Assembly (NCBI GenBank): GCA_937146765.1
Contig: CAKZRP010000024.1
Coordinates: 28,830 to 92,829 of the forward strand
Direction: 5' to 3'
Length of the DNA stretch: 64,000 nucleotides
Source of the DNA: an uncultured Paracoccaceae bacterium
GTDB taxonomy: Bacteria > Pseudomonadota > Alphaproteobacteria > Rhodobacterales > Rhodobacteraceae
Every line of letters starts with the position of its first letter. Position 1 is the stretch's first letter. A program made the translations under genes and the position numbers. The notes beneath the pieces are model-generated. The model made no database searches. It was not told the DNA's origin and saw nothing but the letters and a program-made list of their open reading frames with translations. Shown here in pieces: positions 53,875 through 63,266 of this stretch.

Positions 53875-54219
53875 ATGAGCCTGACAAGCACGGTAGCCGA
53901 TGATGCACAGGTGGTGACGGTGAACGCCCAGCGCATCGACGCGGCCATGGCGATCCAGTTCAAGGAAGACATGCGCAGCGAGACCGAGGCCGGTCCGCAA
54001 CGCGTCATCCTCGATCTGTCGCATGTCGACTTCATTGACTCGAGCGGCCTCGGCGCCATCGTGGCGGCGATGAAGCAGCTGGGCAAGGAACGCAAACTGG
54101 ACCTCGCCGGGTTGACCCCGATGGTGGACAAAGTTTTCCGCCTGACCCGGATGGACACCGTATTCAACCTCTACCCCACGCTTCAGGATGCACTTGATCC
54201 CGAGCAAGTTGAAAATTGA
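53875..54219 (+). CDS. STAS-domain anti-sigma factor antagonist
   Basis: A 114-residue single STAS domain. The phosphorylation-site segment is HVDFIDSSGLGAIVAAMKQL, with the acceptor serine in the DSSG tetrad, as for SpoIIAA/RsbV. The ATG at 53875 has GAGGA upstream; an ATG at 53851 is a possible longer start. It is followed after 33 bases by an RsbW-like kinase gene: a classical antagonist/kinase pair of a partner-switching system. No sigma factor or PP2C phosphatase gene is adjacent. Confidence 0.93.
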   Translation: MSLTSTVADDAQVVTVNAQRIDAAMAIQFKEDMRSETEAGPQRVILDLSHVDFIDSSGLGAIVAAMKQLGKERKLDLAGLTPMVDKVFRLTRMDTVFNLYPTLQDALDPEQVEN

Positions 54220-54252
54220 CCCTGCCAGGATTGTCAGTGGAGTCTGAATTTA

Positions 54253-54693
54253 ATGGTTGAAACCTTCGCCTGCTCCTTCAAGGCGACCGAGCTTGAGGCC
54301 CGACGCGGCATCGTCTCGGTGGTGGAACGCCTGAAGGGTATGGGTATTCCCAATACCCGCGTCGACGAGGTGCAGATCGCCCTCGCCGAGGCGGTGAACA
54401 ATGTGGTCGAACACGCCTATGCGGAAACCGCAACCGGCGATGTGCTGATCCGCTGCAATCTGCATCCTGACCGGCTCTGGGTCGAGATCCGCGATGCCGG
54501 GGTGCCCTTTCCTGAATCTAAACTGCCTGAGGGAAAGCCTGCAGTCGTCACCGCCAACACACCGCTCGAAGACCTACCCGAGGGCGGTTTCGGCTGGTTC
54601 CTGATCCGCGAACTGGCGAGCGACATCCAGTATCAGCGCAACCTCGACAACAACCAGTTGTCGCTGTGTTTCGAAATTCAGCTGACCAGCTGA
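54253..54693 (+). CDS. RsbW-like anti-sigma factor serine kinase (HATPase_c_2)
   Basis: A 146-residue GHKL ATPase. N-box QIALAEAVNNVVEHAYAE (about residues 42-59), G1 segment EIRDAGVPF and G2 segment GGFGWFLIRELASDIQY are intact. It presumably phosphorylates the STAS protein encoded 33 bases upstream and, when free, binds a target regulator. The target is not in this window. No membrane segment is visible. Confidence 0.93.
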   Translation: MVETFACSFKATELEARRGIVSVVERLKGMGIPNTRVDEVQIALAEAVNNVVEHAYAETATGDVLIRCNLHPDRLWVEIRDAGVPFPESKLPEGKPAVVTANTPLEDLPEGGFGWFLIRELASDIQYQRNLDNNQLSLCFEIQLTS

Positions 54694-55099
54694 ACCGGAC
54701 CACCTAGGTCGGCAGGCGGAAGGCATCCCCCTCCTGCAAAGGATGGCAACCGGGCAAGTTACGCCCCCCCCCGAGCAAGGACTGCCGCCTCCGGGCAGGG
54801 CTTGACTGGCGAGACCCGAACGATTTGAAACAGATGCGGGGCACTTCGCGGGCGGCAACCATAAACCCGCCGCAATTTTGACCGACGCGCGCCCGAAACC
54901 TCAGCAAAAACTCAACGTGTAGCTGAATGATAGCTTCCTCCGGTGCCGTGTGTTTCTGCCCCCACCAAGTGCGCGGCACCGGGGCTTCCGCCAGTGCGTC
55001 ACTGGATGGTACGTCCTCCGTTTCCCTCTCCAGATGCCAAAGAATGTGATTGCGCCGGGTCGCAGGAACTCTAGGCTCCGCCCGAGGTAAAGGAGGACC
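54694..55099. other. 406-base intergenic region before the GGT-like gene
   Basis: No gene is visible; the minus-strand open frames here continue antisense into the next gene and look non-coding. It contains a run of nine C (about 54764-54773), a long-armed dyad CCGGTGCCG / CGGCACCGG (54940-54948 and 54974-54982) and ends with AAAGGAGGACC, the ribosome-binding site of the next gene. Confidence 0.6.
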
Positions 55100-56680
55100 A
55101 TGATGCGTGATTTCCAATTTCCCGGCCGGTCGGCCGTCTTTGCGCAGAACGGGATCTGCGCCACCTCGCACCCGCTGGCGGCGCAGGTGGCGATCGACAT
55201 TCTGAAACGCGGCGGTAATGCCATGGATGCTGCAATCGCCGGCGCAGTGCTGCTGGGCATCTGCGAGCCGCAGATGACCGGGATCGGCGGCGATTGCTTT
55301 GTGCTTTACACCCGGGCTGGAGAGGCCACCGTGCGGGCGCTGAATGGTTCCGGCCGGGCCCCTTCGGCGGCCTCCGCCGCGCGGCTGCGCGATCAGGGGC
55401 TGGCCACAGTGCCGCTGCACTCACCGGATGCCGTGACCGTGCCCGGGGCGATCGACGCCTTCTGTCACCTGTCCGAGACCGAAGGCAAACTTGGCCTCGA
55501 TGCTCTTCTTGCCCCGGCCATCCACTATGCGGAAGAGGGCGTTCCCGTGGCACCTCGGGTGGCCTTCGACTGGGGCCATGACGCCGAAACTCTGCAAGGT
55601 GCCGCGCGCGACAGCTATCTGCTGGACGGGCGCGTGCCCAATGTGGGCGAGATCTTCCGGGCGCCGGGGCAGGCCGAAGTGCTGCGACGGATCGCGCAGG
55701 AGGGGCGCGATGCCTTCTACACCGGCGAGGTCGCCGAGGACATGATTGCCGCCCTCACCGCCCGGGGCGGGGTCCACAACCTTGCGGATTTCGCCGCCAC
55801 CCGCGCCACGCCGACTGAGCCGGTGGCGGGGCATTACAAGGGGGTCGACCTCTGCGAGCATCCGCCAAACGGCCAGGGTGCAACCGCGCTCCTGATGCTG
55901 AACATCCTCAAGCATTTCGATATCGCCGGTCTTGATCCCTTTGGCGCGGAACGCGCGCATCTCGAAGCCGAAGCGGCCAAGCTCGCCTATGATGCCCGCA
56001 ACCGCTTTATCGCGGATCCGGAGCATATGACCAAGCTCGATCATATGCTGGCCCCCGAGACGGCTGAAAAGCTCGCAGCGCTGATTGATCCGAAACGGGC
56101 GATGGCCGCGCCCAAGGCGATCAGCGAGGCTGTACACAAGGACACCATCTACATCACAGTGGTGGACAAGGACCGGATGGCCGTTTCGCTGATCTATTCG
56201 ATCTTCCACGGCTTCGGCTCCGGGATTGCTTCGGAGAAATTTGGCATTTTGCTGCAGAACCGAGGTGCCGGCTTCTGCCTCGAACCCGGCCACGCCAATG
56301 AACTGGCAGGCGGCAAGCGGCCGATGCACACGATTATCCCGGCGATGCTGTGTGAAGGGGGGCGTGTCACCATGCCCTTTGGCGTCATGGGCGGTGCCTA
56401 TCAACCGAACGGACATGCGCGCTTCGTGTCCAACCTGCGCGATTTCGGCATGGATCCACAGGCCGCAATGGATGCACCGCGCTCCTTCTCCGATGCCGGT
56501 ACCTTCAAGCTGGAACGGGGCTACAGCGATGCGGTCCGCGCCGCGCTTTCCGACAAGGGTCACAAGGTCGAGATCCCCGATACCGCCATCGGGGGGTCGC
56601 AGGCAATCCGGATCCATGACAGCGGCCTGCTGGAAGGCGCCAGCGACCCGCGCAAGGATGGCTGCGCGCTAGGGTACTGA
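55100..56680 (+). CDS. Gamma-glutamyltransferase-like Ntn hydrolase
   Basis: A 526-residue GGT-family protein without a signal peptide. The N-terminal ATSHPLAAQVAIDILKRGGN and GIGGDCFVLYTRAG are family-typical. The autocleavage/nucleophile region reads KDTIYITVVDKD, placing the nucleophile at T349, but the usual TTH is TIY here. The later pair of catalytic serines of classical GGT (in RPLSSM) reads RPMHTI here. So this is a divergent, probably cytoplasmic GGT-like/cephalosporin-acylase-like enzyme (YwrD type) whose substrate may not be glutathione. The ATG at 55100 has AAAGGAGG upstream. Confidence 0.88.
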   Translation: MMRDFQFPGRSAVFAQNGICATSHPLAAQVAIDILKRGGNAMDAAIAGAVLLGICEPQMTGIGGDCFVLYTRAGEATVRALNGSGRAPSAASAARLRDQGLATVPLHSPDAVTVPGAIDAFCHLSETEGKLGLDALLAPAIHYAEEGVPVAPRVAFDWGHDAETLQGAARDSYLLDGRVPNVGEIFRAPGQAEVLRRIAQEGRDAFYTGEVAEDMIAALTARGGVHNLADFAATRATPTEPVAGHYKGVDLCEHPPNGQGATALLMLNILKHFDIAGLDPFGAERAHLEAEAAKLAYDARNRFIADPEHMTKLDHMLAPETAEKLAALIDPKRAMAAPKAISEAVHKDTIYITVVDKDRMAVSLIYSIFHGFGSGIASEKFGILLQNRGAGFCLEPGHANELAGGKRPMHTIIPAMLCEGGRVTMPFGVMGGAYQPNGHARFVSNLRDFGMDPQAAMDAPRSFSDAGTFKLERGYSDAVRAALSDKGHKVEIPDTAIGGSQAIRIHDSGLLEGASDPRKDGCALGY

Positions 56681-56691
56681 CCCTGCTCGGA

Positions 56692-56715
56692 GGCCGGGGC
56701 GATGCTCCGGCCGTT
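56692..56715 (+). terminator. Possible terminator after GGT-like gene
   Basis: GGCCGG (56692-56697) pairs with CCGGCC (56707-56712), then GTTTCC. The T-run is poor. Confidence 0.4.
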
Positions 56716-56719
56716 TCCC

Positions 56720-57046
56720 TCAGTTCAACTGGTAGTGAAGCTGATAGTTGCCGTCGTCGAACCCGGTGAACATCTCCTGCACATCGGGGTGGCTGACCGG
56801 CTCGCCCGAATAATCGGCGATCAGGTTCTGCTCGGAGACATAGGCGACATAGTAGGTCTGCTCGTTCTCGGCCAGAAGGTGGTAATAGGGCTGGTTGCGC
56901 GCGGGTCGGGCATCCTCGGGGATGGCTTCGTACCATTCCTCTGTGTTTGCGAACTCGGGATCCACATCAAAAACGACACCGCGGAACGGATGTTTGCGAT
57001 GACGGACGACCTGGCCAAGATTGTATTTTGCGCGTGTTTTCAGCAT
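56720..57046 (-). CDS. hspQ: Heat shock protein HspQ
   Basis: A 108-residue HspQ/YccV-type protein: AKYNLGQVVRHRKHPFRGVV at the N-terminus, then PEWY-like EEWYEAIPEDARPARNQPYY and the C-terminal YVSEQNLI segment. In enteric bacteria HspQ aids degradation of unstable proteins by Lon. I place the start at 57046, where the family N-terminus begins; the longer frame is not supported. It is convergent with the GGT-like gene, with 39 bases between stops, and divergent from the SLT lipoprotein gene. Confidence 0.93.
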   Translation of the reverse strand: MLKTRAKYNLGQVVRHRKHPFRGVVFDVDPEFANTEEWYEAIPEDARPARNQPYYHLLAENEQTYYVAYVSEQNLIADYSGEPVSHPDVQEMFTGFDDGNYQLHYQLN

Positions 57047-57275
57047 GTTTCCGGCCCTCTTCGTATCAAGTTGTAGCGCTTTCCGGGGGTTGATGTCCAA
57101 CCTCGACGCGACAATTTGTGGAAACACTCTGTCGGGCTTCGGGGCACAGTCCGCCAAACCGGCAAATTCAAACAAAATTTTGTTGATCGGCGAGACCCGG
57201 GTCGGCGTTTCAAATGGGATTTCTTCTCGCCCCCGGATTGGCTACACTGCACAAAAAACACAAAGGCAGAGGCAA

Positions 57276-57863
57276 ATGAGCAGAATCATATGTGCCCTGG
57301 CGCTCCTGTTGGCATTGGCCGCCTGTGGTGGAGGGTATAAATCCCCGCCACGGAACCTGGACAATGCCTGCGCGATCATAAATGAGCGCCCCAAGTATCT
57401 TTCGGCCTTCCGCGCGGCAGAGCGGCGCTGGGGGATCCCCGTGCATGTTCAGATGGCCACCATCCATCAGGAAAGCAAGTTCGACAGCGACGCCCGGACA
57501 CCGCATAAATTCGTGCTCGGGATCATTCCGATGGGCCGGGTGTCCAGCGCCTATGGCTACGGGCAGGCCCTCGACGGCACCTGGGACGACTACCGGCAGG
57601 ACACTGGCCGCCGGTTTGCCCGGCGCGACAAGATCGAGGATGCCACCGATTTCATGGGATGGTACATGACCCGCAGTTACCAGCGCAACGGCATACGCCT
57701 TGACGATGCGCGCAACCAGTATCTGGCCTATCACGAAGGCCATGCCGGCTATGCCCGCGGCAGCTATCGCAACAAGGCCTGGCTGATGCAGGTGGCGAGC
57801 CGTGTGGAGGCCCGCTCCAATGCCTACAAGGTTCAGCTCGACGGCTGCCGCCGCTTCCGCTGA
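57276..57863 (+). CDS. Transglycosylase SLT-like lipoprotein
   Basis: A 195-residue lipoprotein: signal peptide with lipobox LAAC (lipidated C17). The catalytic domain has MATIHQESKFDSDA with the likely acid E66, then YGYGQALDGTWDDYRQDTGR and a late YLAYHEGHAGYARG, matching lysozyme-like lytic transglycosylases. It would cleave peptidoglycan from the inner face of the outer membrane. The start at 57276 has AGAGG upstream and opens the signal peptide; the 5' extension of the frame is unlikely. A terminator follows. Confidence 0.9.
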   Translation: MSRIICALALLLALAACGGGYKSPPRNLDNACAIINERPKYLSAFRAAERRWGIPVHVQMATIHQESKFDSDARTPHKFVLGIIPMGRVSSAYGYGQALDGTWDDYRQDTGRRFARRDKIEDATDFMGWYMTRSYQRNGIRLDDARNQYLAYHEGHAGYARGSYRNKAWLMQVASRVEARSNAYKVQLDGCRRFR

Positions 57864-57884
57864 ACCAAGATCCGATGCCCATGC

Positions 57885-57919
57885 AAAAGCCCCGGCGCCG
57901 CCATGGCCCGGGGCTTTTT
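57885..57919 (+). terminator. Rho-independent terminator after SLT lipoprotein gene
   Basis: AAAGCCCCGG (57886-57895) pairs with CCGGGGCTTT (57908-57917), followed by TT; the A-run upstream lets it also serve the convergent lolA gene. Confidence 0.85.
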
Positions 57920-57940
57920 ACCTGCCCGTGAGGGGTCGCC

Positions 57941-58537
57941 TCAGCGGTTGCGTTGCTGGCGCGAGATACTGAACAGGCTCGATGGGAAGGACATGCCAGT
58001 CGCCATCTCGCCGAGGATCACGGTGGTCTCCTCCCCGGCGCTGCCGTGGATCACCCATTTGCGCAGCTGCACCGGGTTGTCGGTAAACATCAGCTCGATG
58101 CTGCCGTTTTCCGGAGCCTTGGGGTCATGGGCGCGCACGATGGTCGACACGCCGTCGAAATCATGTCCGACCACCATATTGGCCTCACCGAGGTTCACCT
58201 GACGAGCCAGGATGATCGAGAGCGGCGTGCGGCTCAGCGGATAGGTTTCCGGAGGCTGGTTTGATTTCGGGTCCATGATCGCCACGGTCCCCGCCTCCGC
58301 CAGCACCAGCCCGCCATTGTTGGCATATTCGAACCGCACCTTGCCGGGGCGACGCAGATAAAGCTGGCCGGTTGAGAGGCTGCCATCGTCATTGACCTGG
58401 GTGAACTTGGCCTCTGCGGTGGCAAAGCTGTTCAGATAGGTCGAGATCTCGTTGAGGCTCAGCTTTTCCGCCGCTGAAGCGACGGTGGAAGCAAGCGTGG
58501 TCGCGCCAAGCGCGAGGGCGAAGACAATCTGTTTCAT
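57941..58537 (-). CDS. lolA: Outer-membrane lipoprotein carrier protein
   Basis: A 198-residue periplasmic LolA. Signal peptide MKQIVFALALGATTLASTVA to about residue 22. The mature part has the family's LYLRRPGKVRFEY segment (about 61-73) and, later, NPVQLRKWVIHGSAGEETTV, which form the open beta-sheet that holds lipoprotein acyl chains between LolCDE and the outer membrane. The ATG at 58537 begins the signal peptide; no strong ribosome-binding site. It follows ftsK by 67 bases on the same strand, as in many Alphaproteobacteria. Confidence 0.93.
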   Translation of the reverse strand: MKQIVFALALGATTLASTVASAAEKLSLNEISTYLNSFATAEAKFTQVNDDGSLSTGQLYLRRPGKVRFEYANNGGLVLAEAGTVAIMDPKSNQPPETYPLSRTPLSIILARQVNLGEANMVVGHDFDGVSTIVRAHDPKAPENGSIELMFTDNPVQLRKWVIHGSAGEETTVILGEMATGMSFPSSLFSISRQQRNR

Positions 58538-58604
58538 GAGGATGAAAATATGCGGCTTTTGCAGAAAGTGAAGAGGCCGGACAGATCGCCCGGCCTTTTG
58601 TCGC

Positions 58605-61600
58605 TTACTGTTCCGGGACCAGAATTTCCCTTTTTCCAACGTGGTTTGCCGGCGAAACGAGGCCCTCTTCCTCCATCTGCTCAACCAACCTCGCGGCCTT
58701 GTTATAGCCGATGCCGAGCTTGCGCTGGATATAGGAGGTCGAACATTTGCGGTCCTTGATGACCACGGCCACCGCCTGATCGTAGAGCGCATCCTCGCCG
58801 GTGGTATTGCCGCCGGTGTTGAGGCCGAGAACCGCGTCGATATTGTCCGCCTTCTCCTCGTCCACGCCTTCGACCACGCCACCGACATAGTCGGGCGGGC
58901 CGAATTGTTTCAGGTGGTTCACCACCTCTTCGACCTCTTCGTCCGACACGAAGGGGCCGTGGCAGCGGGTGATCTTGGAGCCACCCGCCATATAGAGCAT
59001 GTCGCCCATGCCCAAGAGTTGTTCGGCGCCCATTTCCCCAAGGATGGTGCGGCTGTCGATCTTAGAGGTCACCTGGAAGGAGATCCGGGTGGGGAAGTTC
59101 GCCTTGATGGTGCCGGTGATCACGTCCACCGAGGGGCGCTGCGTCGCCATGATCAGGTGAATGCCCGAGGCCCGCGCCATTTGCGCCAGACGCTGGATGC
59201 AGGCCTCGATCTCCTTGCCCGCAACCATCATCAGGTCGGCCATCTCGTCGACGATGACGACGATATAGGGCAGAGCCTTGGGTTCGAATTCATCCGTCTC
59301 GAAGATCGGCTCGCCAGTGTCCTCGTCAAAGCCGGTCTGCACGGTGCGGCTAAACATCTCGCCCTTGGCGAGCGCTTCTTTCACGCGGCCATTGTAGCCC
59401 GCGATATTGCGCACGCCCATTTTGGACATCTTGCGGTAGCGATCTTCCATCTCGCCCACCACCCATTTGAGGGCGACCACAGCCTTCTTCGGGTCGGTCA
59501 CCACGGGCGAGAGCAGATGCGGGATGCCGTCATAGACGGAGAGTTCCAGCATCTTGGGGTCGATCATGATCAGGCGGCATTCTTCCGGCGTCAACTTGTA
59601 AAGCAGCGACAGGATCATGGTGTTGATCGCAACGGATTTACCCGAGCCGGTGGTCCCCGCGATCAGCAAGTGCGGCATCTTGGCGAGGTTGGCGACCATG
59701 GCGTCGCCGCCGATGTCCTTGCCCAGCGCGAGCGGCAGGTTGTGGTTGCCATCGCCAAAGTCACGGCTGGCGAGGATTTCCCGCAGCACCACCTTTTCGC
59801 GGTGCTCGTTCGGGAGTTCGATCCCGATCACGGTACGGCCCGGCACGGTGGACACCCGCGCGGAAAGGGCCGACATGGAGCGCGCGATATCGTCCGCCAG
59901 ACCGATCACCCGGCTGGCTTTCAGACCTGGCGCAGGCTCCAGCTCGTACATGGTGACCACCGGGCCGGGACGGACCGAGACGATCTCGCCCTTGACGCCA
60001 TAATCATCGAGCACGGTTTCCAGCATCCGCGCGTTTTCTTCCAGCGCCTCGTCGCTGAGGTGATGCCGCTCGATGGTCGAGGGGTTCATCAGGAGCGACA
60101 GGGGCGGCAGCTCGAAATCGCCATCCGATTCTTCGCGGAACAGGTTGGGCTGCGCCTCGGCCTTGGCACGGGTGGAGGGTTGCAGCGGCTTGCGCTGGGG
60201 TTGTTCCACCACCGCCTTGCGCGGCTCCGCCACCGGGATGGTCATCGCGGGCCTGGGATCTCTGCGCGGGGTGATCTGGATGCGCGGCTGGGGCTCTTCG
60301 AAATAGGCCTCGTCTTCTGCTTCGTAATCCGGGTCGAAGTCCGGGTCATAATCCGGTTCCGCACTGTAGGCATAATGGGTGTCGTAACCCGCATCGAACT
60401 CCGGCTCCGGATCATAATCCGGAGCCTCGGCATAGCCATAATCCACTGGCAGATCCTCGGTGGGAACCTGATCCGCCTCAAACCCACGTGCCGACAGGGG
60501 GCTGTCCACAGAGGGCGCGGCCGCGGCCTGCGGCAGCTCCGACCCCTGGGGAGCCTGCGGCAGGGACGGTGCCGCCAGAGGCGCGGCCGGAATGGATGCG
60601 CGTACCGCCTCCTGGGTCGCGCTGAGCGGCGGCTCGACATGGGCCAAGGCCGCCTGCGACGTCGGGTTGAAGATCAAGGGCTCGGGACGACGCCCGCGCC
60701 CCTTGGTCAGCGGCAGATCCGGCGAGGGCTGAGGCTCAACCGCCTGCGCGCGGCGCACGCGCACCGCATTGGCGATCTTCTCGGCGATCCGTTCCTGACC
60801 GGGGGCTTCCACGTGATGTGCACTGAAGCTGGGTTCCACCAGTTCCGGCTCGGGCATCACAACCGGCTCGCTCCGACGGATCAGATTGGTGGCGCGGCTC
60901 AGAAGCCCCGCCTTCTCTGCGGGCTGTGCCGGATGCGGGGCGGCAGGGGCAGCGACCGGCGCGGCCAGATGGGCGGGCGCGGAGGTCGCGGGCGGCATCA
61001 TCGGAGCCGGAGCCGCTGTCGGCGCGGGGCGACGGCTCTGAACAGGCGTATGCAGGCCGAATTGCGGCTCATTGCGCACATAGGCGCTGGGATCGTAGGG
61101 ATCGCTGTAGACCAGCGCGTCTTCCTCGGCTTCGGCCGCCACCGAGCGGCGATCTATGCGGCGGTTCTGCCAGGCCTTGGCGGCCTCGACGCCACCAGTG
61201 GCGCCGCGTCCCATCAAGGCGGCAAGCGCCCCATAGGCCAGGACCAGCCCAACCAACAGGAAACGACCAATCCTCGCCAGCTCCATCCGGGTGAATCCCA
61301 GCACGAAGGACCCCAGCACCAACATGGCCACGGCTGTCAGGAAAGAAAGGAACTTGACCAGAAAGGCCAGACCGAAGGGCAGCAAGGCCAAGAGCGCACC
61401 AAGGGCGGTATTGCCGATCATCCCGCCGAGGCCAAAGCTGTGGAAAGCCTTCCATTCCGCATCGGGCACCAGGGTTTCGCAATAGAGCGCGACAACGATG
61501 AGCCAGAACACCAGCATCAGCGAGGGCCAGAGGAAACGATCCTCGCCCTTGTGGAGCATGAACCGCGTACCCCAGGCAAAGAGGAAGGTCGGCAAGGCCC

Positions 61601-61853
61601 AGGCCCCCTTGCCGAGGAAAGTAATCAGCAGGAAGGAGATCGACGCCCCTGTCTGACCCAGCCAGTTCTGCACTGGCGCATCGGAAGAGACCATCCAGTT
61701 ACTGTCATCGGGCGCGTAGGAGCCGACCATTGCGGCCACCAGCAGGCCAACGCCGATCAACAGGAGCCCGATCAGCTCCTTGCCACGCTTCTCGATGGCC
61801 GCTTGCATGTTGCTGTCCAGAAGCGGATCTCTGCTGCGGGTCTGAAATGCCAT
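58605..61853 (-). CDS. ftsK: DNA translocase FtsK
   Basis: A 1082-residue divisome DNA pump. Residues about 25-205 hold four membrane helices; a long Pro/Ala/Glu-rich linker to about 590 contains a Tyr/Asp/Glu-rich low-complexity stretch (about 450-520, repeats like YDPDFDPDY); the motor has Walker [11 protein letters not shown] near residue 735 and Walker [15 protein letters not shown] near 868; the last about 65 residues are the gamma DNA-reading domain ([20 protein letters not shown]). It clears chromosomes at division with XerCD. The ATG at 61853 has GAGGT upstream. It precedes lolA. Confidence 0.97.
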   Translation of the reverse strand: MAFQTRSRDPLLDSNMQAAIEKRGKELIGLLLIGVGLLVAAMVGSYAPDDSNWMVSSDAPVQNWLGQTGASISFLLITFLGKGAWALPTFLFAWGTRFMLHKGEDRFLWPSLMLVFWLIVVALYCETLVPDAEWKAFHSFGLGGMIGNTALGALLALLPFGLAFLVKFLSFLTAVAMLVLGSFVLGFTRMELARIGRFLLVGLVLAYGALAALMGRGATGGVEAAKAWQNRRIDRRSVAAEAEEDALVYSDPYDPSAYVRNEPQFGLHTPVQSRRPAPTAAPAPMMPPATSAPAHLAAPVAAPAAPHPAQPAEKAGLLSRATNLIRRSEPVVMPEPELVEPSFSAHHVEAPGQERIAEKIANAVRVRRAQAVEPQPSPDLPLTKGRGRRPEPLIFNPTSQAALAHVEPPLSATQEAVRASIPAAPLAAPSLPQAPQGSELPQAAAAPSVDSPLSARGFEADQVPTEDLPVDYGYAEAPDYDPEPEFDAGYDTHYAYSAEPDYDPDFDPDYEAEDEAYFEEPQPRIQITPRRDPRPAMTIPVAEPRKAVVEQPQRKPLQPSTRAKAEAQPNLFREESDGDFELPPLSLLMNPSTIERHHLSDEALEENARMLETVLDDYGVKGEIVSVRPGPVVTMYELEPAPGLKASRVIGLADDIARSMSALSARVSTVPGRTVIGIELPNEHREKVVLREILASRDFGDGNHNLPLALGKDIGGDAMVANLAKMPHLLIAGTTGSGKSVAINTMILSLLYKLTPEECRLIMIDPKMLELSVYDGIPHLLSPVVTDPKKAVVALKWVVGEMEDRYRKMSKMGVRNIAGYNGRVKEALAKGEMFSRTVQTGFDEDTGEPIFETDEFEPKALPYIVVIVDEMADLMMVAGKEIEACIQRLAQMARASGIHLIMATQRPSVDVITGTIKANFPTRISFQVTSKIDSRTILGEMGAEQLLGMGDMLYMAGGSKITRCHGPFVSDEEVEEVVNHLKQFGPPDYVGGVVEGVDEEKADNIDAVLGLNTGGNTTGEDALYDQAVAVVIKDRKCSTSYIQRKLGIGYNKAARLVEQMEEEGLVSPANHVGKREILVPEQ

Positions 61854-61979
61854 GCCTACCTCGGTTCACTCTCATACGCGGGGCAGATCGGCTGTTTCGC
61901 TCTTGGCTCAGCCCCGGTGGTGTTTCGTCTTGTTCTTGGCCCCCCCGCACGGGAAGGGGCGGTCGTTTCGTTCTTTACG

Positions 61980-63158
61980 TCAATACAGACAGTCGCGCAG
62001 CGTTTTCAGCGCCTTGCGGGTTTCTTCGGCCGGGGCCACCAGGGCCACGCGGATATAGCCGTGACCGGGGTTCTCCGCCCCCTGCCCCTGCGCCAGATAG
62101 GCGCCGGGCAGCACCCGCACGCCGGTTTCCTGCCAAAGCTTTAGCGTCGCCGCCTCGCCATCCTCGACCGGCAGCCAGAGGAAAAAGCCCGCTTCCGGGG
62201 ACAGATAGCCGTTGAGACCGGCAAAGACCTCATCCGCGATGCGGTATTTCTCCTGATAGAGCGCGCGGTTCTCGACCACATGCGCCTCATCCGCCCAGAC
62301 CTTGGCCGCCGCTGCCTGCAAGGGGCCGGGGGTCGGGGCGCCGGAATAGGCGCGCAGCTTCTTGATCTGCACCATCGCCTCTGGCCCAGCCGCGATCAGG
62401 CCGGAGCGCAGCCCCGGCAGGTTCGAGCGTTTGGAGAGCGAGTTGAACAGCACCACCCGCTCCGGGTCGGTGCCCATCTCGTCGGCCACAGTCAGCGCTC
62501 CCACCGGGGCGATGTCGCGGTAGATCTCGGAATAGCATTCATCCGCGAAGATCTTGAAATCATACTTCTCGGCCAGCGCGATCAGCTGTTCCCAATAGTC
62601 GCGCGAGGCCACGGCCCCCTGCGGGTTGGCGGGCGAGCAGATATAGGCGACGGCGGTGCGGTTCAGCACCTCTTCGGGCAGGGAGGCATAATCCGGCAGA
62701 TGGCCGGTGGCATCGGTCGCGGGCACAAAGACCGGCTCTGCCGCCACTGAAATCGCGGCGATCATATAGACCTGATAAAAAGGGTTCGGCATCAGGATGA
62801 CCGGCTTTTGGCCATTCTTTACCTCCGGGCACAGCGCCATGGCGGCGTTGTAGAGCCCCTCGCGGGTGCCGTTCAGCGCCATCAGCCGGGTCGCAGGGTC
62901 CAGCGTCACGCCGTAGCGCTGCGCCACCCAATCTGCCATCGCGCCGCGCAGCTCGTCACTGCCGTCGTTGTTGGGATAGCTGTTAAACTCCGCCGCGTGC
63001 TGCACGATGACATCGGTGACCCAGGCCGGAAACGCATGTTTCGGCTCGCCAATGGTCAAATGCACCACGTCCCCACCGGGAGTGTGATGGTCGAGCAGAG
63101 CCCGCAGACGCGGGAACGCGTAGGGCGGCAGTTTGGAAAACCGCTCGGGAAACTTCAT
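61980..63158 (-). CDS. Class I/II aminotransferase (DapC-like)
   Basis: A 392-residue fold-type I PLP enzyme. The PLP lysine is in FNSLSKRSNLPGLRSG; the Asp/Tyr pair that holds the cofactor is in FADECYSEIY; the late FFLWLPV and GYIRVAL contain the carboxylate-binding region. The overall pattern agrees with succinyldiaminopimelate aminotransferase (DapC)-like proteins, which would link to dapB in lysine synthesis, but related methionine or kynurenine aminotransferases cannot be excluded. It lies between ftsK and an amidase gene, a common neighbourhood in this group. Confidence 0.88.
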   Translation of the reverse strand: MKFPERFSKLPPYAFPRLRALLDHHTPGGDVVHLTIGEPKHAFPAWVTDVIVQHAAEFNSYPNNDGSDELRGAMADWVAQRYGVTLDPATRLMALNGTREGLYNAAMALCPEVKNGQKPVILMPNPFYQVYMIAAISVAAEPVFVPATDATGHLPDYASLPEEVLNRTAVAYICSPANPQGAVASRDYWEQLIALAEKYDFKIFADECYSEIYRDIAPVGALTVADEMGTDPERVVLFNSLSKRSNLPGLRSGLIAAGPEAMVQIKKLRAYSGAPTPGPLQAAAAKVWADEAHVVENRALYQEKYRIADEVFAGLNGYLSPEAGFFLWLPVEDGEAATLKLWQETGVRVLPGAYLAQGQGAENPGHGYIRVALVAPAEETRKALKTLRDCLY

Positions 63159-63266
63159 GTCTCAGGCCTCAAAGTCGGGATCGTGATCGCCCCGTTTGCC
63201 CTGCAAGGTACAGCGCAAACGGGGTTGCGTCCACCCGCAGATGGCGCGGGTGCAACAGTGTTGCTT

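Noticed and set aside
54704..55420. Minus-strand open frame filling the gap before the GGT-like gene
   Set aside because: It starts inside the GGT-like gene on the opposite strand and has no family resemblance; the overlapping alternative frames are equally open.
58641..62144. A 1167-codon plus-strand open frame
   Set aside because: Antisense to ftsK and the aminotransferase; His/Gly/Arg-rich composition and no start context.
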